Program-made: the position numbers and the translations under genes
Shown here: positions 50,724 through 63,884 of the stretch, piece after piece
Position numbering within the stretch: position 1 is the stretch's first letter
Layout of the letters: each line of letters starts with the position of its first letter
Notes under the pieces: generated by a model
Database searches by the model: none
Seen by the model: the letters and a program-made list of their open reading frames with translations, nothing else
What the model was told of the DNA's origin: nothing
NCBI GenBank assembly: GCA_964522095.1
Contig: CAZFSO010000003.1
Coordinates: forward strand, 9,521-73,520
Length of the DNA stretch: 64,000 bases
Direction of reading: 5' to 3'
Source: UBA6054 sp964522095
Lineage (GTDB): Bacteria; Planctomycetota; Phycisphaerae; Phycisphaerales; UBA1924

Positions 50724-51754
50724 ACGCCGATCCGGTCCAGTTCGGCGTCGTCGCCATCGGGCGCAACGAGGGCGAACGCCTGCGCCGCTGCCTGCGCTCG
50801 GCCGTCGCCAACACCGACCGCGTCGTCTACGTCGACTCCGGCTCGACCGACGACTCGGTCGCCTTCGCCGAATCCCTCGGCGTGACTGTCGTCAACCTCG
50901 ACACCGCCACCCCCTTCACCGCTGCCCGCGCCCGCAACGAGGGCATCGCCCGCCTGACCGAGCGCTGGCCCGCCACGGCGTTCATCCAGGTCGTCGACGG
51001 TGACTGCGAGTTCGCCGAAGGCTGGTTCGACGCCGCCCTGACGGCAATCGACGCGAAGCCCCGCTGCGCCGTCGTCTGCGGCCGGCGTCGCGAGCGTGAC
51101 CCGGACGCCTCCATCTACAACCGCCTCATCGACCTGGAATGGGACACGCCCGTCGGCCCCGCCCGCTCCTGCGGCGGCGACGCCCTCTTCCGACGCGAAG
51201 CCCTCGAAGCGGTGGGGGGCTACCGCGCCACGCTCATCGCCGGCGAGGAGCCCGAACTCTGCGTCCGCCTCCGCGCCGCCGGCTGGACGGTCGAACGCAT
51301 CGGCCACGAGATGACGCTGCACGACGCAGCGCTGACCCGCTTTGCCCAGTTCTGGAAGCGCGCCAAACGCGCCGGCCACGCCTACGCCGAAGGGGCCGCC
51401 CTCCACGGACGCGGCCCGGACCGCCACGGCGTCCGCCACGTCCGCTCCGCGCTCCTCTGGGGCATCGCCATCCCCCTGGCGGGCGTCGCGTTCGCGTACT
51501 GGACTTCGGGCCTCTCGGTGGTCGCAGCGGTCGGGCTGTCCTTCGCCCAGGCCTGGCGCATCCGCGCCATGGAACGCGCCCGCGGACGCACCGCACGCGA
51601 CGCCGGGCTCGTCGGCGTGTTCACCATGCTCGCCAAGCCCGCCCAGGCCGCGGGCCTGCTGCGCTACTGGCGCACCCGCCTGACCGGGCGGCGGTCAACC
51701 CTCATCGAGTACAAGGGCGCCCCCGCCCCCGCCGCGGAGGGCCCGGATGTCTGA
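50720..51754 (+). CDS. Family 2 glycosyltransferase with membrane segments
   Basis: A 344-residue GT2 enzyme. The N-terminal catalytic part has FGVVAIGRNEGERLRRCLRS, VVYVDSGSTDDSV and VVDGDCEFAEGWF (DGD as the DxD site), then SCGGDALFRREALEAVGGY and AGEEPELCVRLR. Two to three hydrophobic segments (LLWGIAIPLAGVAFAYW, GLSVVAAVGLSF) near the C-terminus suggest membrane attachment. The GTG at 50720 overlaps the sulfotransferase stop (GTGA). The sugar donor is unknown. Confidence 0.87.
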   Translation: MNADPVQFGVVAIGRNEGERLRRCLRSAVANTDRVVYVDSGSTDDSVAFAESLGVTVVNLDTATPFTAARARNEGIARLTERWPATAFIQVVDGDCEFAEGWFDAALTAIDAKPRCAVVCGRRRERDPDASIYNRLIDLEWDTPVGPARSCGGDALFRREALEAVGGYRATLIAGEEPELCVRLRAAGWTVERIGHEMTLHDAALTRFAQFWKRAKRAGHAYAEGAALHGRGPDRHGVRHVRSALLWGIAIPLAGVAFAYWTSGLSVVAAVGLSFAQAWRIRAMERARGRTARDAGLVGVFTMLAKPAQAAGLLRYWRTRLTGRRSTLIEYKGAPAPAAEGPDV

Positions 51755-53009
51755 GCCACCGGTCATCCTCTACCTGTCGGGCACGCTGCCCACCCGCTCG
51801 GAGACCTTCGTCTACCGCGAGATCCTCGCACTGCGCGATCTCGGCCTGACCGTCCGCACCGCGTCCGTCCACGCCCCCGCGCATGACCTGAACGACCCCG
51901 TCCTCGACCGCATGGCCGAGGAGACCATCGCCGTCTACCCCCGAGGTGGCCTGCGCATCCTCGCCGACGCCGCGGCCGAACTCGCCAGCCGACCCCGGCG
52001 CACCCTCCGCACGATGGCCCGCTGCCTGCGCCACGCCGTCCGATCGCCGGAGGTCACGAGGTCACGCCGCCCCAAGGTGCTCTGGCAGGGCCTGGCCGCC
52101 CTCTCGCTCGCCCGTCGCGCCCGCCCGATGGGCGTCACCCACGTCCACGCCCACATGGCCCACGTCCCCACGACCATCGCCATGTACGCCGCCCACCAAC
52201 TCGGCATCGGCTTCAGTTTCACCGGACACGCCAACGACCTGTTCCCAAACCGCACCCTGCTGCGCGAGAAACTGGCCGCCGCCCGCTGGGTCCACTGCAT
52301 CTCCGAGTGGCACCGGCGTTTCTACCAGTCCATCGTCCCGCGACCCGACGACGACTACCCGGTCGTCCGGTGCGGCGTGGACACCGCCGCCTACCAGCCC
52401 ACCCCCGCCCCGAACGCCGACACCCTCCAGGTCCTCGCCGTCGGGCGCCTGGTCGAGAAGAAGGGTTTCGACGTCCTGCTCGAGGCCCTCGCCGAGATCG
52501 CCCGGGCCGGCGGGCCGCCCATGCACGCCCGCATCGCCGGCGACGGGGAGCAGGAGGCCACCCTTCGCGCCCTCGCAGCGGACCTCCCGCCCGGCACGGT
52601 CGAGTTCCTGGGCGATACCCCCAACGAGCGGGTCCTTACCCTGATGGCCCAGGCCGACCTGTTCGTCATCCCCTGCCGGGTCACGCGCTCCGGCGACCGC
52701 GACGGCATCCCGGTCGTCCTGATGGAGGCCATGGCCCGCGGCCGCTGCGTGGTCTCCGGGGACATCGAGACGATCCGAGAACTCGTCCGCCACGACCGCA
52801 CCGGCGTCATGGTGCCGCCCGGGGACCCCGCCGCCCTGGCTCGTACGCTTGTGGAACTGGCCCGGGACCGCGCAAAGATCGATGAACTCGGGCGGGCGGG
52901 GCGTCGGCTGGTCGAGCAGGAGTTTGACCAGAGGGTCAACGCCCGCAGGATCATCGAGACGATGAAGCGTTGCGGACTCAGCGTCCCCGATTCGGGAAGG
53001 GCAGGGTGA
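51747..53009 (+). CDS. Family 4 glycosyltransferase
   Basis: A 420-residue GT-B enzyme. The N-terminal Rossmann part has ILYLSGTLPTRSETFVYREI, and HVHAHMAHVPTTIAMYAAH. The C-terminal donor domain has VLAVGRLVEKKGFDVLLEAL, GDGEQEATLRALAADL and the retaining-GT4 region DGIPVVLMEAMARGRCVVSGD. The overall look is that of EPS/colanic-acid GT4 enzymes (WcaL/AmsK-like). The ATG at 51747 follows GGAGGGC and overlaps the previous gene by eight bases; the following ATG shares one base with this stop. Confidence 0.9.
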   Translation: MSEPPVILYLSGTLPTRSETFVYREILALRDLGLTVRTASVHAPAHDLNDPVLDRMAEETIAVYPRGGLRILADAAAELASRPRRTLRTMARCLRHAVRSPEVTRSRRPKVLWQGLAALSLARRARPMGVTHVHAHMAHVPTTIAMYAAHQLGIGFSFTGHANDLFPNRTLLREKLAAARWVHCISEWHRRFYQSIVPRPDDDYPVVRCGVDTAAYQPTPAPNADTLQVLAVGRLVEKKGFDVLLEALAEIARAGGPPMHARIAGDGEQEATLRALAADLPPGTVEFLGDTPNERVLTLMAQADLFVIPCRVTRSGDRDGIPVVLMEAMARGRCVVSGDIETIRELVRHDRTGVMVPPGDPAALARTLVELARDRAKIDELGRAGRRLVEQEFDQRVNARRIIETMKRCGLSVPDSGRAG

Positions 53010-54010
53010 TGACCGAGCAGGCCCAGGCGGTTCCGGTGCTCGACGCGACGGCGTCGGGACGCCGCTACGCCGTCATCACCCCCTGCCGCAACGAGGCCGA
53101 GTTCCTCCCCGTCACCATCGAGACCATGCTCGCCCAGTCCGTCCTCCCGGCCGTCTGGGTCATCGTCGACGACGGCTCCACCGACGGCACCACCGACATC
53201 ATCAAGGCCGCCGCCGCACAGCACCCGTGGATCCGCCTGGTCCAGCGCAAGGACCGCGGCGCCCGCGCCGTCGGTGGGGGCGTCGTCGAGGCTTTCAACG
53301 ACGGCCTGGCCGCCATCAACCTCGACGACTACGACTACCTCTGCAAACTCGACGCCGACCTCGGCCTGCCCCCCACATACTTCGAAACCCTCATCGAGAA
53401 GATGGAGGCCGAACCCCTCCAGGGCAACCTCTCCGGCAAGACCTACATCCCCGTCGGACGCAACCGCTGGGTCTCCGAACGCATGGGCGACGAGAACGCC
53501 ATCGGCGCCTCCAAGTTCTACCGCGTCGCCTGCTTCCGCGACATCGGCGGCTTCGTCCCCCGCCCCAGTTGGGACGGCATCGACGGCCACCGCTGCCGCA
53601 TGCTCGGCTGGATCGCAGGCTCCGTCGACGAGGAGCCCCTGCGCCTCAAGCACTACCGGCCCCAGGGCTCCAGCCAGGTCAGCGTCTGGACAGGACGCAA
53701 GCGGTGGGGGCGCGGCAAGTACTTCATGGGCTCCTCGCTGCTCTACGTCACCGCCGTCGCCGCCTACCGCATGGCCGAGCGCCCCTTCGTCCTCGGCGGC
53801 GTCGGCATCCTCGTCGGCTACCTACAGGCGTGGATCGGACGCGAGGAACGCTACGGCGACCACGCCTACCTGCGACACTTCCGTCGCTACGAGTTTCAGT
53901 CGCTCATCCGCGGCAAACGCCGCACCATGCACCGCTACAACGAACGCATCCGCGCCAAGGCACGGCGCGAGAACGACCCGCGCCTCGCCACCCGGGGGGC
54001 GCCCGCATGA
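53009..54010 (+). CDS. Family 2 glycosyltransferase
   Basis: A 333-residue GT2 enzyme. Features are AVITPCRNEAEFLPVTIETML, VIVDDGSTDGTTDII and YLCKLDADLGLPPTYFE, with DAD as the metal site. A strongly aromatic and basic region follows (VWTGRKRWGRGKYFMGSSLLYV), then one hydrophobic segment (FVLGGVGILVGYLQAW) and a very basic tail (RGKRRTMHRYNERIRAKARR). This type is common in exosortase-associated EPS loci. It shares one base with the preceding stop (TGATG) and overlaps the next gene as ATGA. Confidence 0.87.
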   Translation: MTEQAQAVPVLDATASGRRYAVITPCRNEAEFLPVTIETMLAQSVLPAVWVIVDDGSTDGTTDIIKAAAAQHPWIRLVQRKDRGARAVGGGVVEAFNDGLAAINLDDYDYLCKLDADLGLPPTYFETLIEKMEAEPLQGNLSGKTYIPVGRNRWVSERMGDENAIGASKFYRVACFRDIGGFVPRPSWDGIDGHRCRMLGWIAGSVDEEPLRLKHYRPQGSSQVSVWTGRKRWGRGKYFMGSSLLYVTAVAAYRMAERPFVLGGVGILVGYLQAWIGREERYGDHAYLRHFRRYEFQSLIRGKRRTMHRYNERIRAKARRENDPRLATRGAPA

Positions 54011-54486
54011 CCCCGCCGAACGCCCCGCGCCCGCCCCGGGTTCTCGCGGTGTCCTCCGGCGGGGGCCACTGGGTCGAACTCTTGCGACTGGCCCCGGCCT
54101 TCGAGGGCGCCGACCTCGCCTTCGTCACCGTCGTCCCCGACTACCGCGAGCAGGCCGCCGCCTTCCCCGGCAGCCGTTTCTACACCGTCGTTGACGTGAC
54201 CCGCTGGAACAAGCTCAAGTGGGTGCTCTGCGCGGTGCAACTCCTGCCCGTCCTGCTCCGCGAGCGTCCGGACGTCATCGTCGCGACCGGCGCCCTGCCC
54301 GCCTACTTCGCCTGCCGCATCGGCCGTCTGCTCGGCGCCAAGGTCGTCTGGGTCGACTCGATCGCCAACGTCGAGGAACTCTCGCGCTCGGGCCAACTGA
54401 TCGGCCCCCACGCGGACCTGTGGCTGACGCAATGGCCCCACCTGGCCAGCGCCGACGGGCCGGGCTGCCGGGGGGCAGTGCTGTGA
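54007..54486 (+). CDS. PssD/Alg14-like glycosyltransferase subunit
   Basis: A 159-residue protein resembling Alg14/PssD/Cps14F, the membrane-anchoring partner of a split GT-B glycosyltransferase. It begins RVLAVSSGGGHWVELLRL with the Gly-rich loop, and contains WNKLKWVLCAVQLLPVLLRERPDVIVATGALPAYFAC and VVWVDSIANVEELSRSGQL. The following PssE-like gene encodes the catalytic half; the two overlap by four bases (GTGA), supporting a two-subunit enzyme. Confidence 0.88.
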   Translation: MTPPNAPRPPRVLAVSSGGGHWVELLRLAPAFEGADLAFVTVVPDYREQAAAFPGSRFYTVVDVTRWNKLKWVLCAVQLLPVLLRERPDVIVATGALPAYFACRIGRLLGAKVVWVDSIANVEELSRSGQLIGPHADLWLTQWPHLASADGPGCRGAVL

Positions 54487-55010
54487 TCTTCGTCACCGTC
54501 GGCCACCAGATGCCCTTCGACCGGCTCGTCCGGGCCGTCGACGCCTGGGCGGGCGACCGCTCCGCCGAGGTCTTCGCTCAGATCGGCCAGGCCTCGTACC
54601 TGCCCAGGCACCTCGAGTGGGCGCGCACGCTCTCGCAGGCCGAGTTCGCCCGGCGCGTCGCCGAGGCCTCCGCCATCGTCGCCCACGCCGGCACCGGCTC
54701 GATCATCGCCGCCCTCGAGGCCGGCAAGCCCATCGTGGTCATGCCACGCCTCGCCCGCCTCCGGGAGACCCGCAACGACCACCAGGTCGCCACCGCCCGC
54801 CGCTTCGAGGCCCTCGGCCGCGTCCGCGTCGCCGAGGACGAGCGCGCCCTGCCCGACCAACTCGACCGCATCGGCACGCTCCGCCCCGCCGAGCGCATCG
54901 CCCAGCACGCCGCGCCGGAACTGATCGCCGAACTCCGCCGCTTCATCTTCGCCCACGCCGACCCCATGCACACCCCGGCCCACGCGCCGTCCCAGGAACC
55001 CACCCCATGA
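54483..55010 (+). CDS. PssE/Alg13-like glycosyltransferase subunit
   Basis: A 175-residue GT28 C-terminal-domain protein of the Alg13/PssE type. It has the start IFVTVGHQMPFDRLVRAVD and the donor-sugar site AHAGTGSIIAALEAGKPIVVMPR, then RNDHQVATARRFEALG. It pairs with the PssD-like subunit encoded immediately upstream to form one glycosyltransferase. The start is GTG at 54483, overlapping the previous stop, and the end overlaps the dehydrogenase ATG. Confidence 0.9.
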   Translation: MIFVTVGHQMPFDRLVRAVDAWAGDRSAEVFAQIGQASYLPRHLEWARTLSQAEFARRVAEASAIVAHAGTGSIIAALEAGKPIVVMPRLARLRETRNDHQVATARRFEALGRVRVAEDERALPDQLDRIGTLRPAERIAQHAAPELIAELRRFIFAHADPMHTPAHAPSQEPTP

Positions 55011-56368
55011 CGCAGACCTCCACGACCCGCGCCGCCGAACTCCACGACCGCATCGACAGCAAGACCGCCCTGGTCGGCATCGTCGGCCTCGGCTACGTCG
55101 GCCTGCCCCTCGCCGACGCCCTCCACACCGGCGGCCTCCGCGTCCTGGGCTTCGACGTCGACGATTCCAAGATCCACCAGCTCGAACGCGGCGAGAACTA
55201 CCTCAAGCACCTCGGCGCCGACATGACCGAGCGCCTCGCCGCCTCCGGCCGCTTCGAGGCAACCGCCGCCTTCGACCGCCTCGACGAGCCCGACGTCATC
55301 CTCGTCTGCGTCCCCACGCCCGTCGGCCCGCACCTCGAGCCCGACCTGACCTACGTCCTCAACACCGCCCGCGCGATCGGCGCCCGCCTGCGCCCCGGCC
55401 AACTCGTCGTGCTCGAGTCCACCACCTACCCCGGCACCACCCGCGACGAGTTCGTACCCGCCATGCTCAAGGCCGCCGAAGAGGCCGGACGCGGCCACCT
55501 CGAACTCGGCAAGGACGTCTTCGCCGCCTTCTCCCCCGAACGCGAAGACCCCGGACGAAAGACCCACAACACCACCAGCATCCCCAAACTCGTCGGCGGC
55601 ATCGACGAGGAGTCCACCAGACTCGCCTGCGCCCTCTACGCCCACGGCGTCACCCACGTCGTCCCCGTCTCCTCCGCCCAGGTCGCCGAGGCCGCCAAGA
55701 TCCTCGAGAACGTCTTCCGCGCCGTCAACATCGCGATGGTCAACGAACTCAAGATGGTCTTCGACACCATGGGCATCGACGTCTGGGAGGTCATCCAGGC
55801 CGCGTCCACCAAGCCCTTCGGCTTCATGCCCTTCTACCCCGGCCCCGGCCTCGGCGGGCACTGCATCCCCATCGACCCCTTCTACCTCACCTGGAAGGCC
55901 CGCGAGCACGGGCGCGTCACCCGCTTCATCGAACTCGCCGGCGAGATCAACCGCCACATGCCCGAGTGGGTCGTCGAGAAGACCGCCGCCGCCCTCAACC
56001 AGGACCGCAAGTCCGTCAACGGCTCGCGCATCGTCATCGTCGGCCTCGCCTACAAGCCCAACGTGGACGACACCCGCGAAACCCCCGCCGCCGAGATCAT
56101 CGACCTGCTCACGCGACGCGGCGCCGAGGTCGCGTACCACGACCCCCTTGTTCCGGTGTTCCCCCACATGCGCGAGTACCGCTTCGAGATGAAGTCGGTC
56201 CCCTTGGACCAGTCCACGCTGCAAAACGCCGATTGTGTCCTCATCGTCACCGACCACGACGCGGTCGACTTCAACGCCATCGCCGCCCACCCCGGGCTCG
56301 TGGTGGACACACGCAACGCCATGGCACGGGCCACCGTCCCCGTCGCCGCGCGCGTCGTCAAGGCCTGA
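55007..56368 (+). CDS. Nucleotide-sugar dehydrogenase (WbpA/TviB type)
   Basis: A 453-residue UDP-sugar 6-dehydrogenase that oxidises the C6 hydroxyl to a uronic acid using two NAD+. The Rossmann motif is VGIVGLGYVGLPLADAL. The central helix has AAKILENVFRAVNIAMVNEL, and PGPGLGGHCIPIDPFYL contains the catalytic Cys. The C-terminal domain has IVGLAYKPNVDDTRETP. Sequence features are nearer to UDP-N-acetylglucosamine (or UDP-ManNAc) dehydrogenases than to UDP-glucose dehydrogenase, but the substrate is not certain. It would provide an acidic residue for the polysaccharide. ATGA overlap with PssE. Confidence 0.92.
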   Translation: MTQTSTTRAAELHDRIDSKTALVGIVGLGYVGLPLADALHTGGLRVLGFDVDDSKIHQLERGENYLKHLGADMTERLAASGRFEATAAFDRLDEPDVILVCVPTPVGPHLEPDLTYVLNTARAIGARLRPGQLVVLESTTYPGTTRDEFVPAMLKAAEEAGRGHLELGKDVFAAFSPEREDPGRKTHNTTSIPKLVGGIDEESTRLACALYAHGVTHVVPVSSAQVAEAAKILENVFRAVNIAMVNELKMVFDTMGIDVWEVIQAASTKPFGFMPFYPGPGLGGHCIPIDPFYLTWKAREHGRVTRFIELAGEINRHMPEWVVEKTAAALNQDRKSVNGSRIVIVGLAYKPNVDDTRETPAAEIIDLLTRRGAEVAYHDPLVPVFPHMREYRFEMKSVPLDQSTLQNADCVLIVTDHDAVDFNAIAAHPGLVVDTRNAMARATVPVAARVVKA

Positions 56369-56394
56369 TCCGCCCGCCAAGGGCAGGGAATCGC

Positions 56395-60588
<4,194 letters not shown>

Positions 60589-60616
60589 CCCGCCGCCCCG
60601 ACCCGACCGGCCCCGG

Positions 60617-61843
60617 TCAAGCCGCCTCGACCCGCTCGACCCGCGGCTCCGCGCACCCGTCCTCACCCGCGTCGACCGGCCCGCCGCCGATCAGCCGGCT
60701 CGCCGCCAGACTGGCCAGCCCCCCGGCCCCGATCACCGCCGCCATCGGCAACGCCGAGCCGGTGTGCACCGCGCTGACCAGCATCCCGCCGCACGCGCTC
60801 AGACTGAACTGCAGGAACCCCAGCACCGCCGACGCGTTGCCCGCCTCGCGCCCGTGCGCCGCCAGCGCCAGCGCCGTCGCCGTCGGCAGGACGAACCCCA
60901 TGCTCGTCACGAACACGAAGATCGGGACCAGCACGCCCGCGAACCCGCCGACGCCCAGCGATACCGTCACCAGCAGCGCCGACCCCGACGCCGCCGCGAC
61001 CCACACCGCCACCCGCAGCGACCGACGCGGGTCGGCCCGCCGCAGGATCCGCGCGTTCACCTGAGACGCCGCGATGAACCCCGCCGCGTTGGCCCCGAAG
61101 TACAGCCCGAACCGCTCCGGGCGCACCCCGAACTGCTCGATGAACACGCCCGGCGAGCCCGACACGTACGCGAACATGCCCATCATCAGGAACCCGCCCG
61201 TCAGGGTCGCCGCGACGAACTGCCGGTCCCGCAGCAGGCGCAGGTACGACCGCCCGATCACCCCCAGCCCGTGCCGCACGCGACGGTGGGGGGGATGGCT
61301 CTCCTTGAACAGCCCCGTCACCCCCAGGCACGCGACCCCCGCCCCCGCCTGGAACCAGAAGATCGCCCGCCACCCCGCGTGCTCCGCCATCCACCCGCCC
61401 AGCAGCGGCGCCAGGATCGGCGTCACCCCCATCACCAGGATCAAGGACGAGAACACCCGCGCCGATTCCCGCGGCCCGAACAGATCGCGCACCACCGCCC
61501 GAGCCACCACCATCAACGCGCACCCGCCCAGCGCCTGGCAGAACCGCACCGCGATCAGCATCTCCACGCCCGTCGCCAACGCGCACCCCACCGACGCCAG
61601 CGTGAACACCCCCAACCCCAGATACAGCGGCGTCTTCCGACCCAGCCGGTCCGAAATCGGCCCGTACAGCAACTGCCCGAACGCCAGCCCCACGAAGTAC
61701 ACCGCCAGCGTCCGCTCCACCAGCCCCAAGGGCACCCCAAGGTCCGACGCCACCCGCGGGAAACTCGGCAAATACATGTCGATCGCCAACGGCCCGATCG
61801 CGCACAACGCCCCCAGAAACAGGATCAACCCCAGCCGCGACAT
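60617..61843 (-). CDS. MFS transporter, Bcr/CflA drug-efflux type
   Basis: A 408-residue transporter with twelve predicted membrane spans. The N-terminus MSRLGLILFLGALCAIGPLAIDMYLPSFP is typical of the Bcr/CflA subfamily, and YGPISDRLGRKTPLYLG is the MFS loop 2-3 signature. The family exports drugs and small peptides or amino acids. It is convergent with the NRPS gene, with 28 bp between stops, so export of the NRPS product is possible but not shown. The ATG at 61843 is chosen because it gives the standard family N-terminus; a longer open frame reaches into a tRNA gene. Confidence 0.9.
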   Translation of the reverse strand: MSRLGLILFLGALCAIGPLAIDMYLPSFPRVASDLGVPLGLVERTLAVYFVGLAFGQLLYGPISDRLGRKTPLYLGLGVFTLASVGCALATGVEMLIAVRFCQALGGCALMVVARAVVRDLFGPRESARVFSSLILVMGVTPILAPLLGGWMAEHAGWRAIFWFQAGAGVACLGVTGLFKESHPPHRRVRHGLGVIGRSYLRLLRDRQFVAATLTGGFLMMGMFAYVSGSPGVFIEQFGVRPERFGLYFGANAAGFIAASQVNARILRRADPRRSLRVAVWVAAASGSALLVTVSLGVGGFAGVLVPIFVFVTSMGFVLPTATALALAAHGREAGNASAVLGFLQFSLSACGGMLVSAVHTGSALPMAAVIGAGGLASLAASRLIGGGPVDAGEDGCAEPRVERVEAA

Positions 61844-62093
61844 CCCCGGCCCCGCCCCGTCAGCCGGAACTTCCGCAACACCCGCCACCACCGCCCCGCC
61901 CGTGTCCAGGCGACAGGGCTCTTCACAAGTCACCGCCAATCGCAACCTCGTCTTTCTCGTCCCCACGCCCCGCCAGCCGGCGGACCCGGTCAGGACCCAA
62001 CATGCCGCCCCCTCATTCCATTCCGGCCCGCGGCCGAGCACGCCAGGGCCGAACCACCCAAACCTGAACCCGCACCGCTCGCGCCCGCGCATG

Positions 62094-62114
62094 AAAAAAG
62101 CCCCCAGAGGGGGC
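62094..62114 (-). terminator. Terminator after tRNA-Arg
   Basis: GCCCCC/GGGGGC stem with a 3-nt loop, followed by six T residues on the minus strand, just downstream of the tRNA. Confidence 0.8.
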
Positions 62115-62119
62115 CAAAG

Positions 62120-62193
62120 CGCGGGCGGAAGGATTCGAACCCTCAACCTCCTGATCCGTAGTCAGGTGCTCTATCCAGTTGAGCTACGCCCGC
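62120..62193 (-). tRNA. tRNA-Arg (anticodon ACG)
   Basis: A 74-nt tRNA on the minus strand. Acceptor GCGGGCG pairs with CGCCCGC, the D arm has AGCTC...GAGC, and the anticodon loop is CTACGGA on a CCTGA/TCAGG stem. The T arm reads GGTTCGAATCC. Anticodon ACG (A34 normally becomes inosine) reads CGU, CGC and CGA. Discriminator G; no encoded CCA. Confidence 0.96.
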
Positions 62194-62504
62194 TCGGGCT
62201 TTGTGGCCACTACGGTACGCAGGCCCCCGCACCCTGGCAAGCACGCCACGCAGGATCATTGCCACGCCCTGCGGCGTCCAACCGGCCCTTCGGCCCCCGG
62301 GCCGATGGCCGCTGCCCCGGCCCCGCCGCCCTCTTGGACCGGCACACGCCGCCCACTCCGCGCCCCGCCGGGCTTGATTTGACGCGCCGCAAGGCAAGAA
62401 TCCTCCCCGCGGACCATCCGCCCCCCTTTTCCCCGGCGGCAAGTCCGCACCACCGAACGACTTCCGGGCCCAGCCCGGACCGAACTTCAAGGAACGCAGG
62501 CACC
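62194..62504. other. Intergenic region upstream of rpsT
   Basis: These 311 bp hold the tRNA-Arg upstream side on one strand and the rpsT promoter and leader on the other. A candidate promoter lies at 62374-62401. No gene is seen. Confidence 0.6.
62374..62401 (+). promoter_or_regulatory. Candidate promoter of rpsT
   Basis: TTGATT (62374-62379), 16-bp spacer, AAGAAT (62396-62401). The implied leader is about 97 nt, in which S20 feedback control could act; this is inference. Confidence 0.4.
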
Positions 62505-62774
62505 ATGGCTCACTCGAACTCGGCGAAGAAGCGCGTCCGTCAGAACATCAAGCGCCGCGCCCTCAACCGCTGGCGCATGCGCACCATGCGCCAGGCGCTC
62601 AAGAACTTCGCCGACAAGGTCGCCAACGGCTCCAACGAGGACGCCGTCGCCGCGTGCCGCGAGGCCGCCGCCATCGTCGACCGCTCCGCGCAGAAGGGCG
62701 TCATCCACCGCAACCAGGCCGCCCGCCGCAAGAGCCGCATGAACGCCCGCCTCAAGGCCAAGGTCGCCGGCTGA
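62505..62774 (+). CDS. rpsT: Ribosomal protein S20
   Basis: An 89-residue, very basic, all-helical small-subunit protein. It begins MAHSNSAKKRVRQNIKRRALNR and ends KSRMNARLKAKVAG, the typical S20 layout. CAAGGAACG lies before the ATG. It is monocistronic, with its own promoter and terminator. Confidence 0.96.
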   Translation: MAHSNSAKKRVRQNIKRRALNRWRMRTMRQALKNFADKVANGSNEDAVAACREAAAIVDRSAQKGVIHRNQAARRKSRMNARLKAKVAG

Positions 62775-62820
62775 TCCGGCCGGTCAGGCCGACCCGCCCG
62801 ACCCCAGGTTGACAACCACC

Positions 62821-62850
62821 GACCCGGCCGCGACCATCGGCCGGGTTTTT
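62821..62850 (+). terminator. Intrinsic terminator of rpsT
   Basis: An 8-bp CCCGGCCG/CGGCCGGG stem with a 7-nt loop and a T run, 46 bp after the rpsT stop. Confidence 0.9.
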
Positions 62851-62876
62851 CAATCCGCCTTCGACCGCACGGCCGC

Positions 62877-63668
62877 ATGTCCACGCCCAAGCACGAGCCC
62901 GGTCTCCACCCCGCCCGGCCCGGCCCGGTGCACCGTGGCTACTTCTGGCTCTCGGCCCGCCCGCTCCACATGCTCGTCTTCCTCGCCCCGGTCATCATCG
63001 CCGCCGAGATCGGCGCGCTCGGCCTGGGCGGCCAGGGCATCGGCGCCCAACTCGCCGCCCACAGGATGCTCGTCCGCTTCTTCGACCTCTTCGGCCTGCT
63101 CGGCCTGCACCTGCCCGCCCTGGCCCTGGTCGTCACCCTCCTGGTCCAGCACCTGCTCTCCAAGGACCGCTGGCGCATCGAGCCCATCGTCCCCGCCGCC
63201 ATGGTTGTCGAGGCCGCCTTCCTCACCGGGCCCCTGCTCATCCTCGTCCTGCTGCTCCAGCCCGCCACCGCCGCCGCCGCGGGCGTGGCCGGCGGCGTCG
63301 GCCCGCTGCCGCCCAAGTCCGGCATCCTCCTCGCCCTGGGCGCGGGCCTCTACGAGGAGACCCTCTTCCGCCTCGTCCTCATCACCGCCGTCCACTTCGT
63401 CGCCGCCGACCTGCTCCGCGTGCCCAACCGGCCCGCCGCCCTCCTGGCGATCCTCGTCTCCGCCGTCCTCTTCGCCCTGCACCACGACACCGCCCTGCCG
63501 GCCGCCCTCGGCGGCGGCACCGACTGGCGCCTCTTCTCCTTCTACCTCGCCGCCGGCGTCTACTTCGGCGTCCTCTTCATCTGGCGCGGCCTGGGCATCG
63601 CCGTCGGCGTCCACGCCTGCTACGACCTGCTCGTCCTGGTCATCATGCCCGGCTTCGCCGCCGCCTGA
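62877..63668 (+). CDS. CPBP-family intramembrane protease
   Basis: A 263-residue membrane protein of the CPBP/Abi (CAAX protease and bacteriocin-processing) family. The metal-site motifs are LYEETLFRLVL (EExxxR), SAVLFALHHD and VGVHACYDLLV. It has about six to seven membrane spans. Members process prenylated proteins or peptides, or protect against bacteriocins; the substrate here is not known. It is read from just after the rpsT terminator, with little room for a separate promoter. Confidence 0.87.
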   Translation: MSTPKHEPGLHPARPGPVHRGYFWLSARPLHMLVFLAPVIIAAEIGALGLGGQGIGAQLAAHRMLVRFFDLFGLLGLHLPALALVVTLLVQHLLSKDRWRIEPIVPAAMVVEAAFLTGPLLILVLLLQPATAAAAGVAGGVGPLPPKSGILLALGAGLYEETLFRLVLITAVHFVAADLLRVPNRPAALLAILVSAVLFALHHDTALPAALGGGTDWRLFSFYLAAGVYFGVLFIWRGLGIAVGVHACYDLLVLVIMPGFAAA

Positions 63669-63762
63669 CCGCCGGCCACGGCGCAAACGCCGCCCCGGGG
63701 ACCCGCCCGGTTGACCCTCCCGCTGTTGCGGGTACGATTCCCTCCTGTCCGTTGGACCAATC

Positions 63763-63837
63763 GGCCCCATCGTCTAGTCTGGTCCAGGACGTCAGGTTCT
63801 CATCCTGAAAACACGGGTTCGAATCCCGTTGGGGTCA
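63763..63837 (+). tRNA. tRNA-Glu (anticodon CTC)
   Basis: A 75-nt tRNA. Acceptor GGCCCCA pairs with TGGGGTC (one G-U), the D arm is TCGTCTAG..., the anticodon loop is TTCTCAT on a TCAGG/CCTGA stem, and the T arm is ACGGGTTCGAATCCCGT. Anticodon CTC reads GAG. No encoded CCA. Confidence 0.94.
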
Positions 63838-63840
63838 CTG

Positions 63841-63870
63841 AAAACCCGCCGAGCGATCGGCGGGTTTTTT
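63841..63870 (+). terminator. Terminator after tRNA-Glu
   Basis: An 8-bp CCCGCCGA/TCGGCGGG stem with a GCGA loop and six T residues, directly after the tRNA. Confidence 0.93.
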
Positions 63871-63884
63871 ATGGGCCGCGCCCG